Source of the DNA: Gammaproteobacteria bacterium
GTDB taxonomy: Bacteria > Pseudomonadota > Gammaproteobacteria > Competibacterales > Competibacteraceae
Assembly (NCBI GenBank): GCA_024235095.1
Contig: JACKNC010000001.1
Span: 1,339,501-1,403,500, forward strand
Length of the DNA: 64,000 bases
Direction of reading: 5' to 3'
Shown: positions 40,702 to 48,370 of the stretch, piece by piece
Layout of the letters: every line of letters starts with the position of its first letter
Numbering within the stretch: the first letter of the stretch is position 1
The notes under the pieces: generated by a model
What the model saw: only the letters and a program-made list of their open reading frames with translations
Told to the model about the DNA's origin: nothing
Databases searched by the model: none
Position numbers and translations under genes: made by a program

Positions 40702-43700
40702 ATGACCTCGATCATCAAAGCTGACTGGTTATTTATGGGGATACTTTGCTTGGGCGCGTCTTCCAGCGCTTGGGCGGCTTTACAGACGGCGCTTGAAGGG
40801 CCAAGCGATGAACAAACGGTCTCCGGCATCGAAGTAATCCGCGGTTGGGCGTTTTCTGATCTTGAAGGCGTGCAGATTCATCAGGTGACCTTGTCAATCG
40901 ATGGCCAGGAGATCACCACGATCCCCTGTTGCAGCGCCCGGTCCGATGTCGCCAGCGCCTTTCCGGATTATCCTGCGGCGAATACGCGGCAGAGCGGCTA
41001 TGGCTTGACCTTCAATTTCAATAGCCTGTCCACAGGGACGCATACCGTCGAAGTAGCGATTCGCGATTCCAGCGGAGCAGAGTTGCGCAACACTCATCAG
41101 ATTCATGTGGTCAAGCCGGGGACTTTCCCCTTCATCGACCGCGTCGATTTATCGGTAGCCCGCGCCGAGTTACAGGGTCAGGACATTGTGTTGAATGGCG
41201 CGCGCATCCGGGATCAAGGCAGTCAACAGGAAGAATCCATTAGCGTTCGCTTACGCTGGTTTCAAAATATCCAGCGATTGGGGATCATCGATGCGGCTTC
41301 TTCTGCAGGTTTAAGCACGCGCGCGGGTACTGCCACCGCTAATGTCACCCCGGCCGCTTTTACCAAGACCCAGTCGGGCGATGTCTCCGGGATTCGCTAT
41401 GCTGCGCTGGAGAGTCCCAACGAGGGCGATACGGGTTCGGGCATCGCCGTCATTCGCGGTTGGGCGATTGCGCCCGCCGAGCGCGCCATCAACCGAGTCC
41501 AGTTATTGATTGATGGCGAACCTTCCATCACGTTGCCCTGTTGCTCGCGACGGACAGATGTGGCCGCCGCCTTTCCCGATGAGCCGAATGCCGCCAACAG
41601 TGGGTTTGGAGCGACCTTCAACTACGGCAATCTCACGCCGGGCAATCACAGCCTGACCCTCGAAATCGAGGACAGCAGCGGCGCGGTTCGCACCTTTACC
41701 CGAGGTCTGCGGGTGCGCAATCCCGGCAATTTTGCCTTTCTGGAGAACCTGGATTTGGGTGCGGCTTCTGTTGACATTGTCGCAGGGCAATTGGCGGTTC
41801 GCAATGCGCAGGCCCAGGATCGGGTGAGTGGGCAAGTGGTTCGCCGCAACCTGCGTTATCAATGGGATGTTCCCTCCCAGGGCTTTGCTTTGGTCGATGA
41901 AGGACTCCGGGACGTCAGGATTGCCAATACCGGATGCGCGATGAACGGCGACACCTCCAGCCTCGATGCCTTACTCGGCGATTCTGGACCGGATGGAGTG
42001 TCGCTGGTCGAGTTGCTCACCGCGCTTCGCGTCTCGCCGGTCCTGGATCGGGTGCTGGCCGATTTTCAGGAAAGCGGGGTCGTGCAGTGCAGGGAGTCCT
42101 TGCCGTCCGTGCAAGGACCGCTGACCCTAAATGGCGATGTCAACGGCGATGGGAATCCCGATGTAGTGATCAATGGGACACGGGCTGAAGCAACCGTTCA
42201 TGGAACCACACAAACCGGCGATACCCTGCCCTACGGATTGGAAATCAACGGAAACGATGTCACCGTTCGCGGCCTTTCCCTGACGAATTTCACCGGGACT
42301 GGGATACGAATCGCTTTGTCCGATACCCGCGAAGTAGCCAACATCGCGATTCTGGACAGTGCGATTTCCCACGCGGAGACCGGTGTCGGCGTTGGCTCTT
42401 TTATCGAAGGAATCGCTAACGCGAAACCGATTCGCGATCTTCTCATCAGCCAGAATCGCATCAACGATACTACAAATGGTATTAAGGTTGAGGTTGACGG
42501 TACGACTAACGCCCGATTGGAAAGGATTACCTTGGCAAGTAATCGGCTCGAAAATCTTATCGAAAACCCTGACAGCGCTTCATACGGCTATGGGATCGTC
42601 GTTGGCCCCGGTTGGGACAATCAAGGTAGTGTCTTCCATCAGATACATATCGTCGGTAATATGGTTAAAGCCGCAGCTAGTGATGGTATCCTGATTAAAG
42701 GAGGTGAAGGCGAATCAGAGAACAATCTGCTTGAGTCGTTCATCCGTCAAAATGAGATCAGTGACTGTAGCAACGGAATCGTGTCCGTCGGCGGGTTTTA
42801 TGACAACGCCAACAACAATACTCTGCTGATGGATATCAGTGATAACCGCTTAAAGGGAAACCATGATAACGGGATTATCGTGATTGGCGGCATCGCGGGT
42901 GGGGCCCGAAACGCCATCGACATTACGATACAAGGCAACGTTTCGACGTTTGATGGAACAGGCGTTAGTGTTCGCGGCGGTAACGACGAAGGCGCCATGG
43001 AAAATCAAATCCTGACGGAAATTCGCGACAATGAATTACGTGAGAGTGGATACGCCGGGATTCAAATGGAGGGTGGAGGATCGGCTGCGGATGGCAATAC
43101 GGTTGATGGTGCGGTGATAAATAACTGGGTTTCCAACAATTATGATGGCGTGGTTCTCAACGGAGGATTTGAAGCGACGAATAATCTGTTAAGCAGCCGG
43201 GTGGAGAGCAACACGCTGCAAGATAGTCTAGGAGCGGGCGTGGCGATGCGGGGGGGTTGGTCAGCTACCGCGAATGTGCTCAACGCCGAAGTCCGAGACA
43301 ACACAGTCAGCGATACCCATGATGGCTTGTTTGTCTGCGGCGGATCGGCCAAGCAACGCGGAAGCAACACAAGTTCTGCAAACAATAATTCTGCCCTAGT
43401 CGATCTGCTGTCGAACGTCGTACAGCGCACTGCAGCCCTTGGCATCGCCGTGTTCGGTGGTTGTGAACCCGAAGTAGGTGACGTCGCCAATAATCGCGTT
43501 GAAGCTATTCTGGCGGATAATCAAGCGGACAGCATTGATTGCCAGAACAACATTGCGAGCAATACCGCTGATTGCACGCTTTCCGGCAGCGCTCAAACTC
43601 GTGACGGTGCGGTATCCGAACGGGCAATGAGAGAGCGAGTCACCTGGTTACCACGGCTGTCCACGGCTGCGGTTAATCGGGTGCGCAGTCATCAAATGTG

Positions 43701-43854
43701 GGTCCAGGCCAGGGAAAAGCGTTTGCGCGCCTTGGCGGCGGACGTCCAAGATCGCCGGTTGAGCCAGCGGTTGTTGCGGTTCAGCGACCGATTGCGCCGC
43801 TTGGACGACAGGCTGGGCGGCTTAACCGCTGCGATAGAACGTCTTAATCCTTAG
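40702..43854 (+). CDS. Secreted right-handed beta-helix protein with duplicated N-terminal modules
   Basis: 1050 residues. A Sec signal peptide occupies about 1-25 (LFMGILCLGASSSAWA, cleavage before ALQ). Two related beta-sandwich-like modules follow, near 27-150 and 232-345. They share the pattern G-I-x-V-I-R-G-W-A, then PCCS-R-DVA-AFPD, then G-H-x-x-x-x-x-I-x-DSSGA. At about 480-488 is a calcium-loop-like DVNGDGNPD. From about 473 to 960 come many short N-N/G-rich repeats of the parallel beta-helix type (GIVSVGGFYDNANNNT, GIIVIGGIAGGARN, GVVLNGGFEATNN, GLFVCGGSAK). A basic, helical tail of about 75 residues ends the protein. Beta-helix repeats often bind or cut polysaccharide, but no catalytic residues are evident. 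An AGAGGAG site supports ATG 40702. Confidence 0.8.
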   Translation: MTSIIKADWLFMGILCLGASSSAWAALQTALEGPSDEQTVSGIEVIRGWAFSDLEGVQIHQVTLSIDGQEITTIPCCSARSDVASAFPDYPAANTRQSGYGLTFNFNSLSTGTHTVEVAIRDSSGAELRNTHQIHVVKPGTFPFIDRVDLSVARAELQGQDIVLNGARIRDQGSQQEESISVRLRWFQNIQRLGIIDAASSAGLSTRAGTATANVTPAAFTKTQSGDVSGIRYAALESPNEGDTGSGIAVIRGWAIAPAERAINRVQLLIDGEPSITLPCCSRRTDVAAAFPDEPNAANSGFGATFNYGNLTPGNHSLTLEIEDSSGAVRTFTRGLRVRNPGNFAFLENLDLGAASVDIVAGQLAVRNAQAQDRVSGQVVRRNLRYQWDVPSQGFALVDEGLRDVRIANTGCAMNGDTSSLDALLGDSGPDGVSLVELLTALRVSPVLDRVLADFQESGVVQCRESLPSVQGPLTLNGDVNGDGNPDVVINGTRAEATVHGTTQTGDTLPYGLEINGNDVTVRGLSLTNFTGTGIRIALSDTREVANIAILDSAISHAETGVGVGSFIEGIANAKPIRDLLISQNRINDTTNGIKVEVDGTTNARLERITLASNRLENLIENPDSASYGYGIVVGPGWDNQGSVFHQIHIVGNMVKAAASDGILIKGGEGESENNLLESFIRQNEISDCSNGIVSVGGFYDNANNNTLLMDISDNRLKGNHDNGIIVIGGIAGGARNAIDITIQGNVSTFDGTGVSVRGGNDEGAMENQILTEIRDNELRESGYAGIQMEGGGSAADGNTVDGAVINNWVSNNYDGVVLNGGFEATNNLLSSRVESNTLQDSLGAGVAMRGGWSATANVLNAEVRDNTVSDTHDGLFVCGGSAKQRGSNTSSANNNSALVDLLSNVVQRTAALGIAVFGGCEPEVGDVANNRVEAILADNQADSIDCQNNIASNTADCTLSGSAQTRDGAVSERAMRERVTWLPRLSTAAVNRVRSHQMWVQAREKRLRALAADVQDRRLSQRLLRFSDRLRRLDDRLGGLTAAIERLNP

Positions 43855-43917
43855 CGCGCCTGATGCTGTGACGCAACTCTATAGTTTTGTCACTTTTTAA
43901 TATGGCCTGTTCACGCG

Positions 43918-44889
43918 ATGCTTCTCTCTGAATTCGCGCTAATTGATTGTTATTTTGCCGCACAGGATGTGCGGCGTTCTGACGTAGCGCTGGGCATCGG
44001 CGATGATTGCGCCCTGCTGGTTCCTCCGGTTGGCCAGCAGTTAGCGGCGACGGTGGATACTCTAGTAGCCGACGTGCATTTCTTCGCCGCTGCCGATCCA
44101 GAAAGGTTGGGTCACAAGGCGTTGGCGGTGAATTTGAGCGATCTGGCGGCGATGGGCGCAACTCCGGCCTGGGCGACCCTGGCGCTGACTTTGCCCAAAG
44201 CCGATGAAAAATGGCTGGAGGCCTTTTGCCGGGGACTGTTCGCTTTGGCGAATCGGTATGAAGTGCAACTGATTGGCGGTGATACAACGCGCGGTCCAGT
44301 GACGGTCATCACGATTCAAGCCCATGGCTTCGCACCGCCTGACCGGGCGTTGCGCCGCGACGGAGCGCGTCCGGGCGATTGTGTCTATGTGACTGGGACG
44401 CTGGGCGATGCCGGTTTGGCATTAGCGGTTGAGTTTGGCGAGGCCACGGTGGCTGACAAAGATGCTGAGTATCTGCGGCTACGGCTGGAGCGACCGGAGC
44501 CGCGCATCGCACAAGGTCTGGCGTTGCGCGGAGTGGCCAACGCCGCTATCGATGTCTCCGACGGCCTGGCGCAGGACCTGGGCCATATTCTGGAACGTAG
44601 CGGAGTCGGGGCGTGGCTTGATGTGGAGCAGTTACCCTTGTCGCCGGTGCTGTTGGCTTCTCTGGATCGGCAGGCGGCGATCACGACCGCCTTAGCCAGC
44701 GGCGACGATTATGAACTCTGTTTCACGGTCCCGCCGGAACAGGTTGAGCGATTGGAGCAGCTTGCCGTGAACTGGAATTGCCGTTGTACGCCGATTGGCG
44801 TTATCACGGCGGAGCCGGGATTGCGGTTGCTCCAGGCGGATGGTTCCGCTTTTCGCCTGGAGCAACCGGGTTATGACCACTTTGGCTAA
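43918..44889 (+). CDS. thiL: Thiamine-monophosphate kinase
   Basis: Phosphorylates thiamine monophosphate to the active diphosphate cofactor, 323 residues. The AIR-synthase-like fold is visible: GIGDDCALLVPP (residues 22-33), DTLVADVHFF, HKALAVNLSDLAAMGATPAW, and GGDTTRGPVTV. DVSDGLAQDLGHIL follows around residue 220. The ribosome-binding site is weak. In other proteobacteria thiL follows nusB; here it stands alone after the beta-helix gene. Confidence 0.95.
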   Translation: MLLSEFALIDCYFAAQDVRRSDVALGIGDDCALLVPPVGQQLAATVDTLVADVHFFAAADPERLGHKALAVNLSDLAAMGATPAWATLALTLPKADEKWLEAFCRGLFALANRYEVQLIGGDTTRGPVTVITIQAHGFAPPDRALRRDGARPGDCVYVTGTLGDAGLALAVEFGEATVADKDAEYLRLRLERPEPRIAQGLALRGVANAAIDVSDGLAQDLGHILERSGVGAWLDVEQLPLSPVLLASLDRQAAITTALASGDDYELCFTVPPEQVERLEQLAVNWNCRCTPIGVITAEPGLRLLQADGSAFRLEQPGYDHFG

Positions 44890-44955
44890 TGTCGTTGTCT
44901 CGTCTTCTTTTTTGCGCCTTCCGACGGCGACAGCGACGTCAGTTTCTGAGAATGG

Positions 44956-46206
44956 CTATATCACCAGCATCCCTACCACTGCCCCGCTCATCAAGGTCGC
45001 CAAGGTTCCCGAGAGAATGGATTTGGGACCCAGGGCGACAATAGCGTTTCTCCGCTCCGGCGCCATCGCGCCCAAACCGCCGATCAGAATGCCAAGACTG
45101 CCCAGATTAGCGAAGCCGCACAACGCATAGGTCATGATCAATCGGCTGCGCGGACTGAGCGCAGCCGCCGGTAGCCGCGCCAAATCCAGGTAGGCGATCA
45201 ACTCGTTGAGTACGGTTTTAGTCCCCATTAATCCACCGGCGGTGATCGCCTCGCTCCAGGGAATGCCGATCAGCCAGACCACTGGGGCCATTAATCCCCC
45301 TAACAGTCGTTGCAAAGTCAATGGCTGTCCTTGCCACGCCGGCAACAGTCCCAGGATGGCGTTGATCAAGCTAACCAGCGCCACGAACACGATCAGCAGC
45401 GCGATAATATTCAGGAACAGTTCTATTCCGGCCAGCGTGCCCTGCGTCACGGCGTCCACGCTGGAAGAAGCGGTTTGAGGCGGGGTCAATTCCCCAGCGG
45501 TCGTCTGCGGGTCAGGAGGAACCATGATCGCCGCGATCAGAATCGCCGCTGGCACATTGATCAGCGAGGCGGTGAGAATATGGCCGATGGCGTCCGGCAC
45601 TACTGGAGCCAGAAAGCTGGCGTACAGCACCATGACCGTGCCGGCGATGGTGGCCATGCCACAAGTCATCACGGCAAACAGTTCGCCGCGACTCATCGCT
45701 GTGAGGTAAGGGCGCACGAACAGCGGTGCTTCGACCATGCCGACAAACACGCTGGCCGCTGCTGACAGACCGACCGCGCCGCCGACGCCGAGGATTTTGC
45801 GCAGAATGGCCGCCGCCGCGCGCACCAGCCAGGGGAGAATGCGCCAGTGAAACAGCAGCGCTGACAGGGCGCTGATCACCAAGACCAGCGGTAATGCGCG
45901 AAACGCCAGGATGAAACTGGAACCCGCGCCGGTTTCGGCAAAGGGCAGGGGAGCACCGCCCAAGTAGCCGAATACCAAAGCGGTTCCCTCCTGTGTAGCG
46001 CGCTCCAGGGCCAGCAACGCCTCGTTCAGATGCAGAAAGAATTGCCGGAATGCCGGTATTTTGAGTAAGGCCGCCGCCAACAATACCTGCAATAACAACG
46101 CTGCGCTGGCTGTTCGCCACGGAAATCGGCGGCGATTTTCGCTGATCGCCCAGGCAAAGGCGATAAAGATGATGAGGCCGAGAAGGCTTTGCAGAATCGT
46201 TGGCAT
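44956..46206 (-). CDS. NupC family concentrative nucleoside transporter
   Basis: A 416-residue inner-membrane nucleoside:cation symporter of the CNT family. The ATG at 46206 (MPTILQSLLGLIIFIAFAWA) gives the family N-terminus. The frame is open 47 codons beyond. Motifs: FIFAFRALPLVLVISALSAL-like core near 95-115, FVGMVEAPLFVRPYLTAMSRGELFAVMTCGMATIAG, and NELIAYLDLARLP...TYALCGFANLGSLGILIGGLG. It is divergent from the FkbM gene, with a 68-bp gap. Confidence 0.93.
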   Translation of the reverse strand: MPTILQSLLGLIIFIAFAWAISENRRRFPWRTASAALLLQVLLAAALLKIPAFRQFFLHLNEALLALERATQEGTALVFGYLGGAPLPFAETGAGSSFILAFRALPLVLVISALSALLFHWRILPWLVRAAAAILRKILGVGGAVGLSAAASVFVGMVEAPLFVRPYLTAMSRGELFAVMTCGMATIAGTVMVLYASFLAPVVPDAIGHILTASLINVPAAILIAAIMVPPDPQTTAGELTPPQTASSSVDAVTQGTLAGIELFLNIIALLIVFVALVSLINAILGLLPAWQGQPLTLQRLLGGLMAPVVWLIGIPWSEAITAGGLMGTKTVLNELIAYLDLARLPAAALSPRSRLIMTYALCGFANLGSLGILIGGLGAMAPERRNAIVALGPKSILSGTLATLMSGAVVGMLVI

Positions 46207-46274
46207 GACAGAATCTTCCGTAAGGCAGGATAATGACGACCGATGATCTCTTTCACGATAACGGGTAATCCACG

Positions 46275-47036
46275 ATGAACCCCTGGACGCATTTCGAGCG
46301 TAGCGCGGGGTTGCTGCGTTCGGTGTTGATGTACCACGGCATTCCATTCCGCCGACGTCGGTTGACCCGGTTTTACACTCAGTTTATCCGTCCGGGCGAT
46401 TTATGCTTCGATATCGGTGCGCATGTTGGCAGCCGCCTGCGGGCCTGGACGCCGTTGGGCGCGCAGATTGTAGCCGTGGAGCCACAACCGGCTTGCATGA
46501 CGCTGTTGCGTCGCTGGTTTGGCCATCGGGCGCAGATTACTCTGATCGAACAGGCGGTGGGCGCTAAACCCGGCGTTGCCGAACTGCTGATCAGCTCCCG
46601 CACGCCGACCGTGACCACACTGTCGCCGGCCTGGATTGCAGTGGTGAAAAAGGACAAGGGATTTGCCGGAGTGCGCTGGAATGAACTGCTGCCGGTTCCA
46701 GTGACGACTCTGGATGAACTCATTGCTCGTTACGGGGCGCCGGCATTCTGCAAGATCGACGTGGAAGGTTACGAGTTGGAGGTTTTACAGGGGCTGTCCC
46801 AGCCTCTTCCAGCTCTATCCTTCGAGTATCTGCCGGCCTGCCTGGACACCGCACGCGCTTGCGTGGCGACGCTGACGGCGCTGGGGCCGCATGTCTTCAA
46901 CTGGTCGGTGGGGGAAGCGCAGTGTTTGCGATCGGCGGACTGGCTGAGCGCGCCGGAGTTTCTGGAACAGCTTGAGGTCGAGGCCCGCACCGGTCGGTCC
47001 GGGGATATTTACGCCTGTTCCCTAAACAGCGGTTAG
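46275..47036 (+). CDS. FkbM family methyltransferase
   Basis: A 253-residue class I SAM-dependent methyltransferase of the FkbM family. The SAM-binding motif is GDLCFDIGAHVGSRLRAW (about residues 40-57), followed by IVAVEPQPACMTLL and the family signature FCKIDVEGYELEVLQGL. Members methylate hydroxyl groups of sugars or polyketides. The substrate is not predictable from the neighbours. The IS630 element lies 20 bp after its stop and does not interrupt it. Confidence 0.88.
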   Translation: MNPWTHFERSAGLLRSVLMYHGIPFRRRRLTRFYTQFIRPGDLCFDIGAHVGSRLRAWTPLGAQIVAVEPQPACMTLLRRWFGHRAQITLIEQAVGAKPGVAELLISSRTPTVTTLSPAWIAVVKKDKGFAGVRWNELLPVPVTTLDELIARYGAPAFCKIDVEGYELEVLQGLSQPLPALSFEYLPACLDTARACVATLTALGPHVFNWSVGEAQCLRSADWLSAPEFLEQLEVEARTGRSGDIYACSLNSG

Positions 47037-47056
47037 CAACAACAGCGGCGCAACTA

Positions 47057-47084
47057 GTGGGCTGACACAGAAGTTTTGACAGGT
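47057..47084 (+). repeat. IS630 left terminal inverted repeat
   Basis: 28-bp end, an exact reverse complement of 48272-48299. The 2 bp before it (TA, 47055-47056) are the target duplication. Confidence 0.95.
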
Positions 47085-47127
47085 AGCGGTGGGTGCCCTA
47101 TGGTTGAGATCAACAGGAGGAATCACC

Positions 47128-47700
47128 ATGGCCCACAAGTATCTGGTTGATCTAACTGAAGAGGAGCGGGAAGACCTGCTGAAGGTCATTCATAAAGGCA
47201 AGGCAGCGGCGCGCAAGGTTGCCCGTGCCCATGTGTTGCTGCAGGCTGCGGAAGGGGCGACGGATGAGGCCATTGCCCAAAGCCTTCACTTGGGGATTTC
47301 GACCGTTCATCGTACCCGTCAACGGTTTGTCGACGAAGGGTTGCTGGCGGCGTTAAGCGAGCGGCCACGAGTCGGTTTGCCCCCGGCCTTGACCGGCAAA
47401 CAGGCCGCCTTTCTGGTCGCCTTGGCCTGTAGTACCCCGCCCGCTGGCCGTTGTCAGTGGACTCTCCAATTGTTAGCGGACCGCTTCATGGAACTCCGGC
47501 CCATCGAAGCCATTTCCCGTGAGAGTGTGCGGCGCATCCTTAAAAAAACGACCTCAAACCCTGGCAACGTCAAGAATGGTGTATTCCCAGTGTCAGTCCC
47601 GATTATGTTTGGCATATGGAGGATGTGTTGGACCTGTACGCCGAACCCGATGATCCTCAATACCCCCAAGTGTGCTTCGATGAAAGTCCGGTGCAATTGA
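47128..47700 (+). CDS. IS630 transposase, orfA (DNA-binding part)
   Basis: 190 codons from ATG 47128, with an AGGAGG site 7 nt upstream. The N-terminus MAHKYLVDLTEEEREDLLKV leads into the helix-turn-helix region DEAIAQSLHLGISTVHRTRQ and the winged part ESVRRILKK. After LKK at the 7-A run (47542-47548) the frame loses likeness to IS630 transposases and ends at 47700. The true continuation is in the -1 frame (orfB), so the active protein is probably an orfA-orfB fusion made by frameshifting. Confidence 0.88.
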   Translation: MAHKYLVDLTEEEREDLLKVIHKGKAAARKVARAHVLLQAAEGATDEAIAQSLHLGISTVHRTRQRFVDEGLLAALSERPRVGLPPALTGKQAAFLVALACSTPPAGRCQWTLQLLADRFMELRPIEAISRESVRRILKKTTSNPGNVKNGVFPVSVPIMFGIWRMCWTCTPNPMILNTPKCASMKVRCN

Positions 47701-48302
47701 CCAGCGAAACCCGCTGTCCTCAACCCGCCCGCCCGGGTCAACCGGCGCGCTATGACTGTGAATACAAACGCGAAGGCACCGCCAATTTATTTCTATTCGT
47801 ACAACCCTTGCGCGGGTGGCGTCATGTTAATGTCACGAAACAGCGCACCAAACGCGATTTTGCCCAGCAAATGCAGCAACTCGTTGATGTGTACTTTCCG
47901 AAGGCGGAGCGAATCCGGTTGGTCGTGGATAACCTCAATACCCACACTCCTGCGGCCTTGTATAGTGTCTTTTCTCCAGAGGAAGCCCGCCGGATCACCC
48001 GCAAGCTCGAATTTCATTACACCCCCAAGCATGGCAGTTGGCTCAATATGGCGGAATGTGAGTTCGCTGTTCTCGCCGGCCAGTGTTTGAATCGCCGCAT
48101 TGCGAACCTCGAAACTTTGCGGAAGGAAATCGCCGCTTGGCAAGGCCCACGCAACCTACGTCAGACCAAAATCCACTGGCAGTTCGGCACCGACTTGGCC
48201 CGGGTCAAACTCAAGCGCCTCTATCCTCCCTTGAAATCTTCTGAAACCCCGGTGGACCTAGAAACCTCTGAACCTGTCAAAACTTCTGTGTCAGCCCACT
48301 AG
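47544..48302 (+). CDS. IS630 transposase, orfB (DDE catalytic part, read by -1 frameshift)
   Basis: Open in the -1 frame from the slippery A run; a TAA lies directly upstream at 47541-47543. It continues the family sequence: KNDLKPWQRQEWCIPSVSPD, then HMEDVLDLYAEPDD. The DDE residues lie in VCFDES, LVVDNLNTH and SWLNMAECEFAVLA. The frame reads through the right inverted repeat and ends in TAG, which is made of the TA target duplication plus the next host base G. An ATG at 47616 could give a catalytic-only product. Confidence 0.85.
   Translation, partial: KNDLKPWQRQEWCIPSVSPDYVWHMEDVLDLYAEPDDPQYPQVCFDESPVQLTSETRCPQPARPGQPARYDCEYKREGTANLFLFVQPLRGWRHVNVTKQRTKRDFAQQMQQLVDVYFPKAERIRLVVDNLNTHTPAALYSVFSPEEARRITRKLEFHYTPKHGSWLNMAECEFAVLAGQCLNRRIANLETLRKEIAAWQGPRNLRQTKIHWQFGTDLARVKLKRLYPPLKSSETPVDLETSEPVKTSVSAH
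48272..48299 (-). repeat. IS630 right terminal inverted repeat
   Basis: 28-bp end, an exact reverse complement of 47057-47084. It also encodes the last codons of orfB. Confidence 0.95.
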
Positions 48303-48328
48303 CAACAGCCACCCTTTTTTTACCCCTA

Positions 48329-48354
48329 CCCCTCGCCTGCAAGCGGGCGAGGGG
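48329..48354. repeat. Hairpin after glgP, REP-like
   Basis: Perfect 9-bp arms CCCCTCGCC and GGCGAGGGG around an 8-nt loop, 17 bp beyond the glgP stop and close to the IS element. In the glgP direction it is followed by an A-run rather than a T-run. It is thus not a classic terminator for glgP, though it may protect the mRNA 3' end. Confidence 0.45.
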
Positions 48355-48370
48355 AGTGAAAGTTACTCGG

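Larger units (their letters stand above)
47057..48299 (+). mobile_element. Complete IS630-family insertion sequence
   Basis: 1243 bp bounded by perfect 28-bp terminal inverted repeats (47057-47084 and 48272-48299, starting GTGGGCTGACACAG on each outer end). It is flanked by the TA target duplication (47055-47056 and 48300-48301). With its neighbours the target was CTAG, the preferred IS630 site. Inside are the two transposase frames orfA and orfB. The perfect ends and intact DDE residues suggest a recent insertion. Confidence 0.95.

Noticed and set aside
47616..48302. Separate second transposase gene starting at an internal ATG
   Set aside because: The ATG lies inside conserved transposase sequence (HMEDVLDLY). 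Continuity with orfA across the A run shows it is the second half of one gene.
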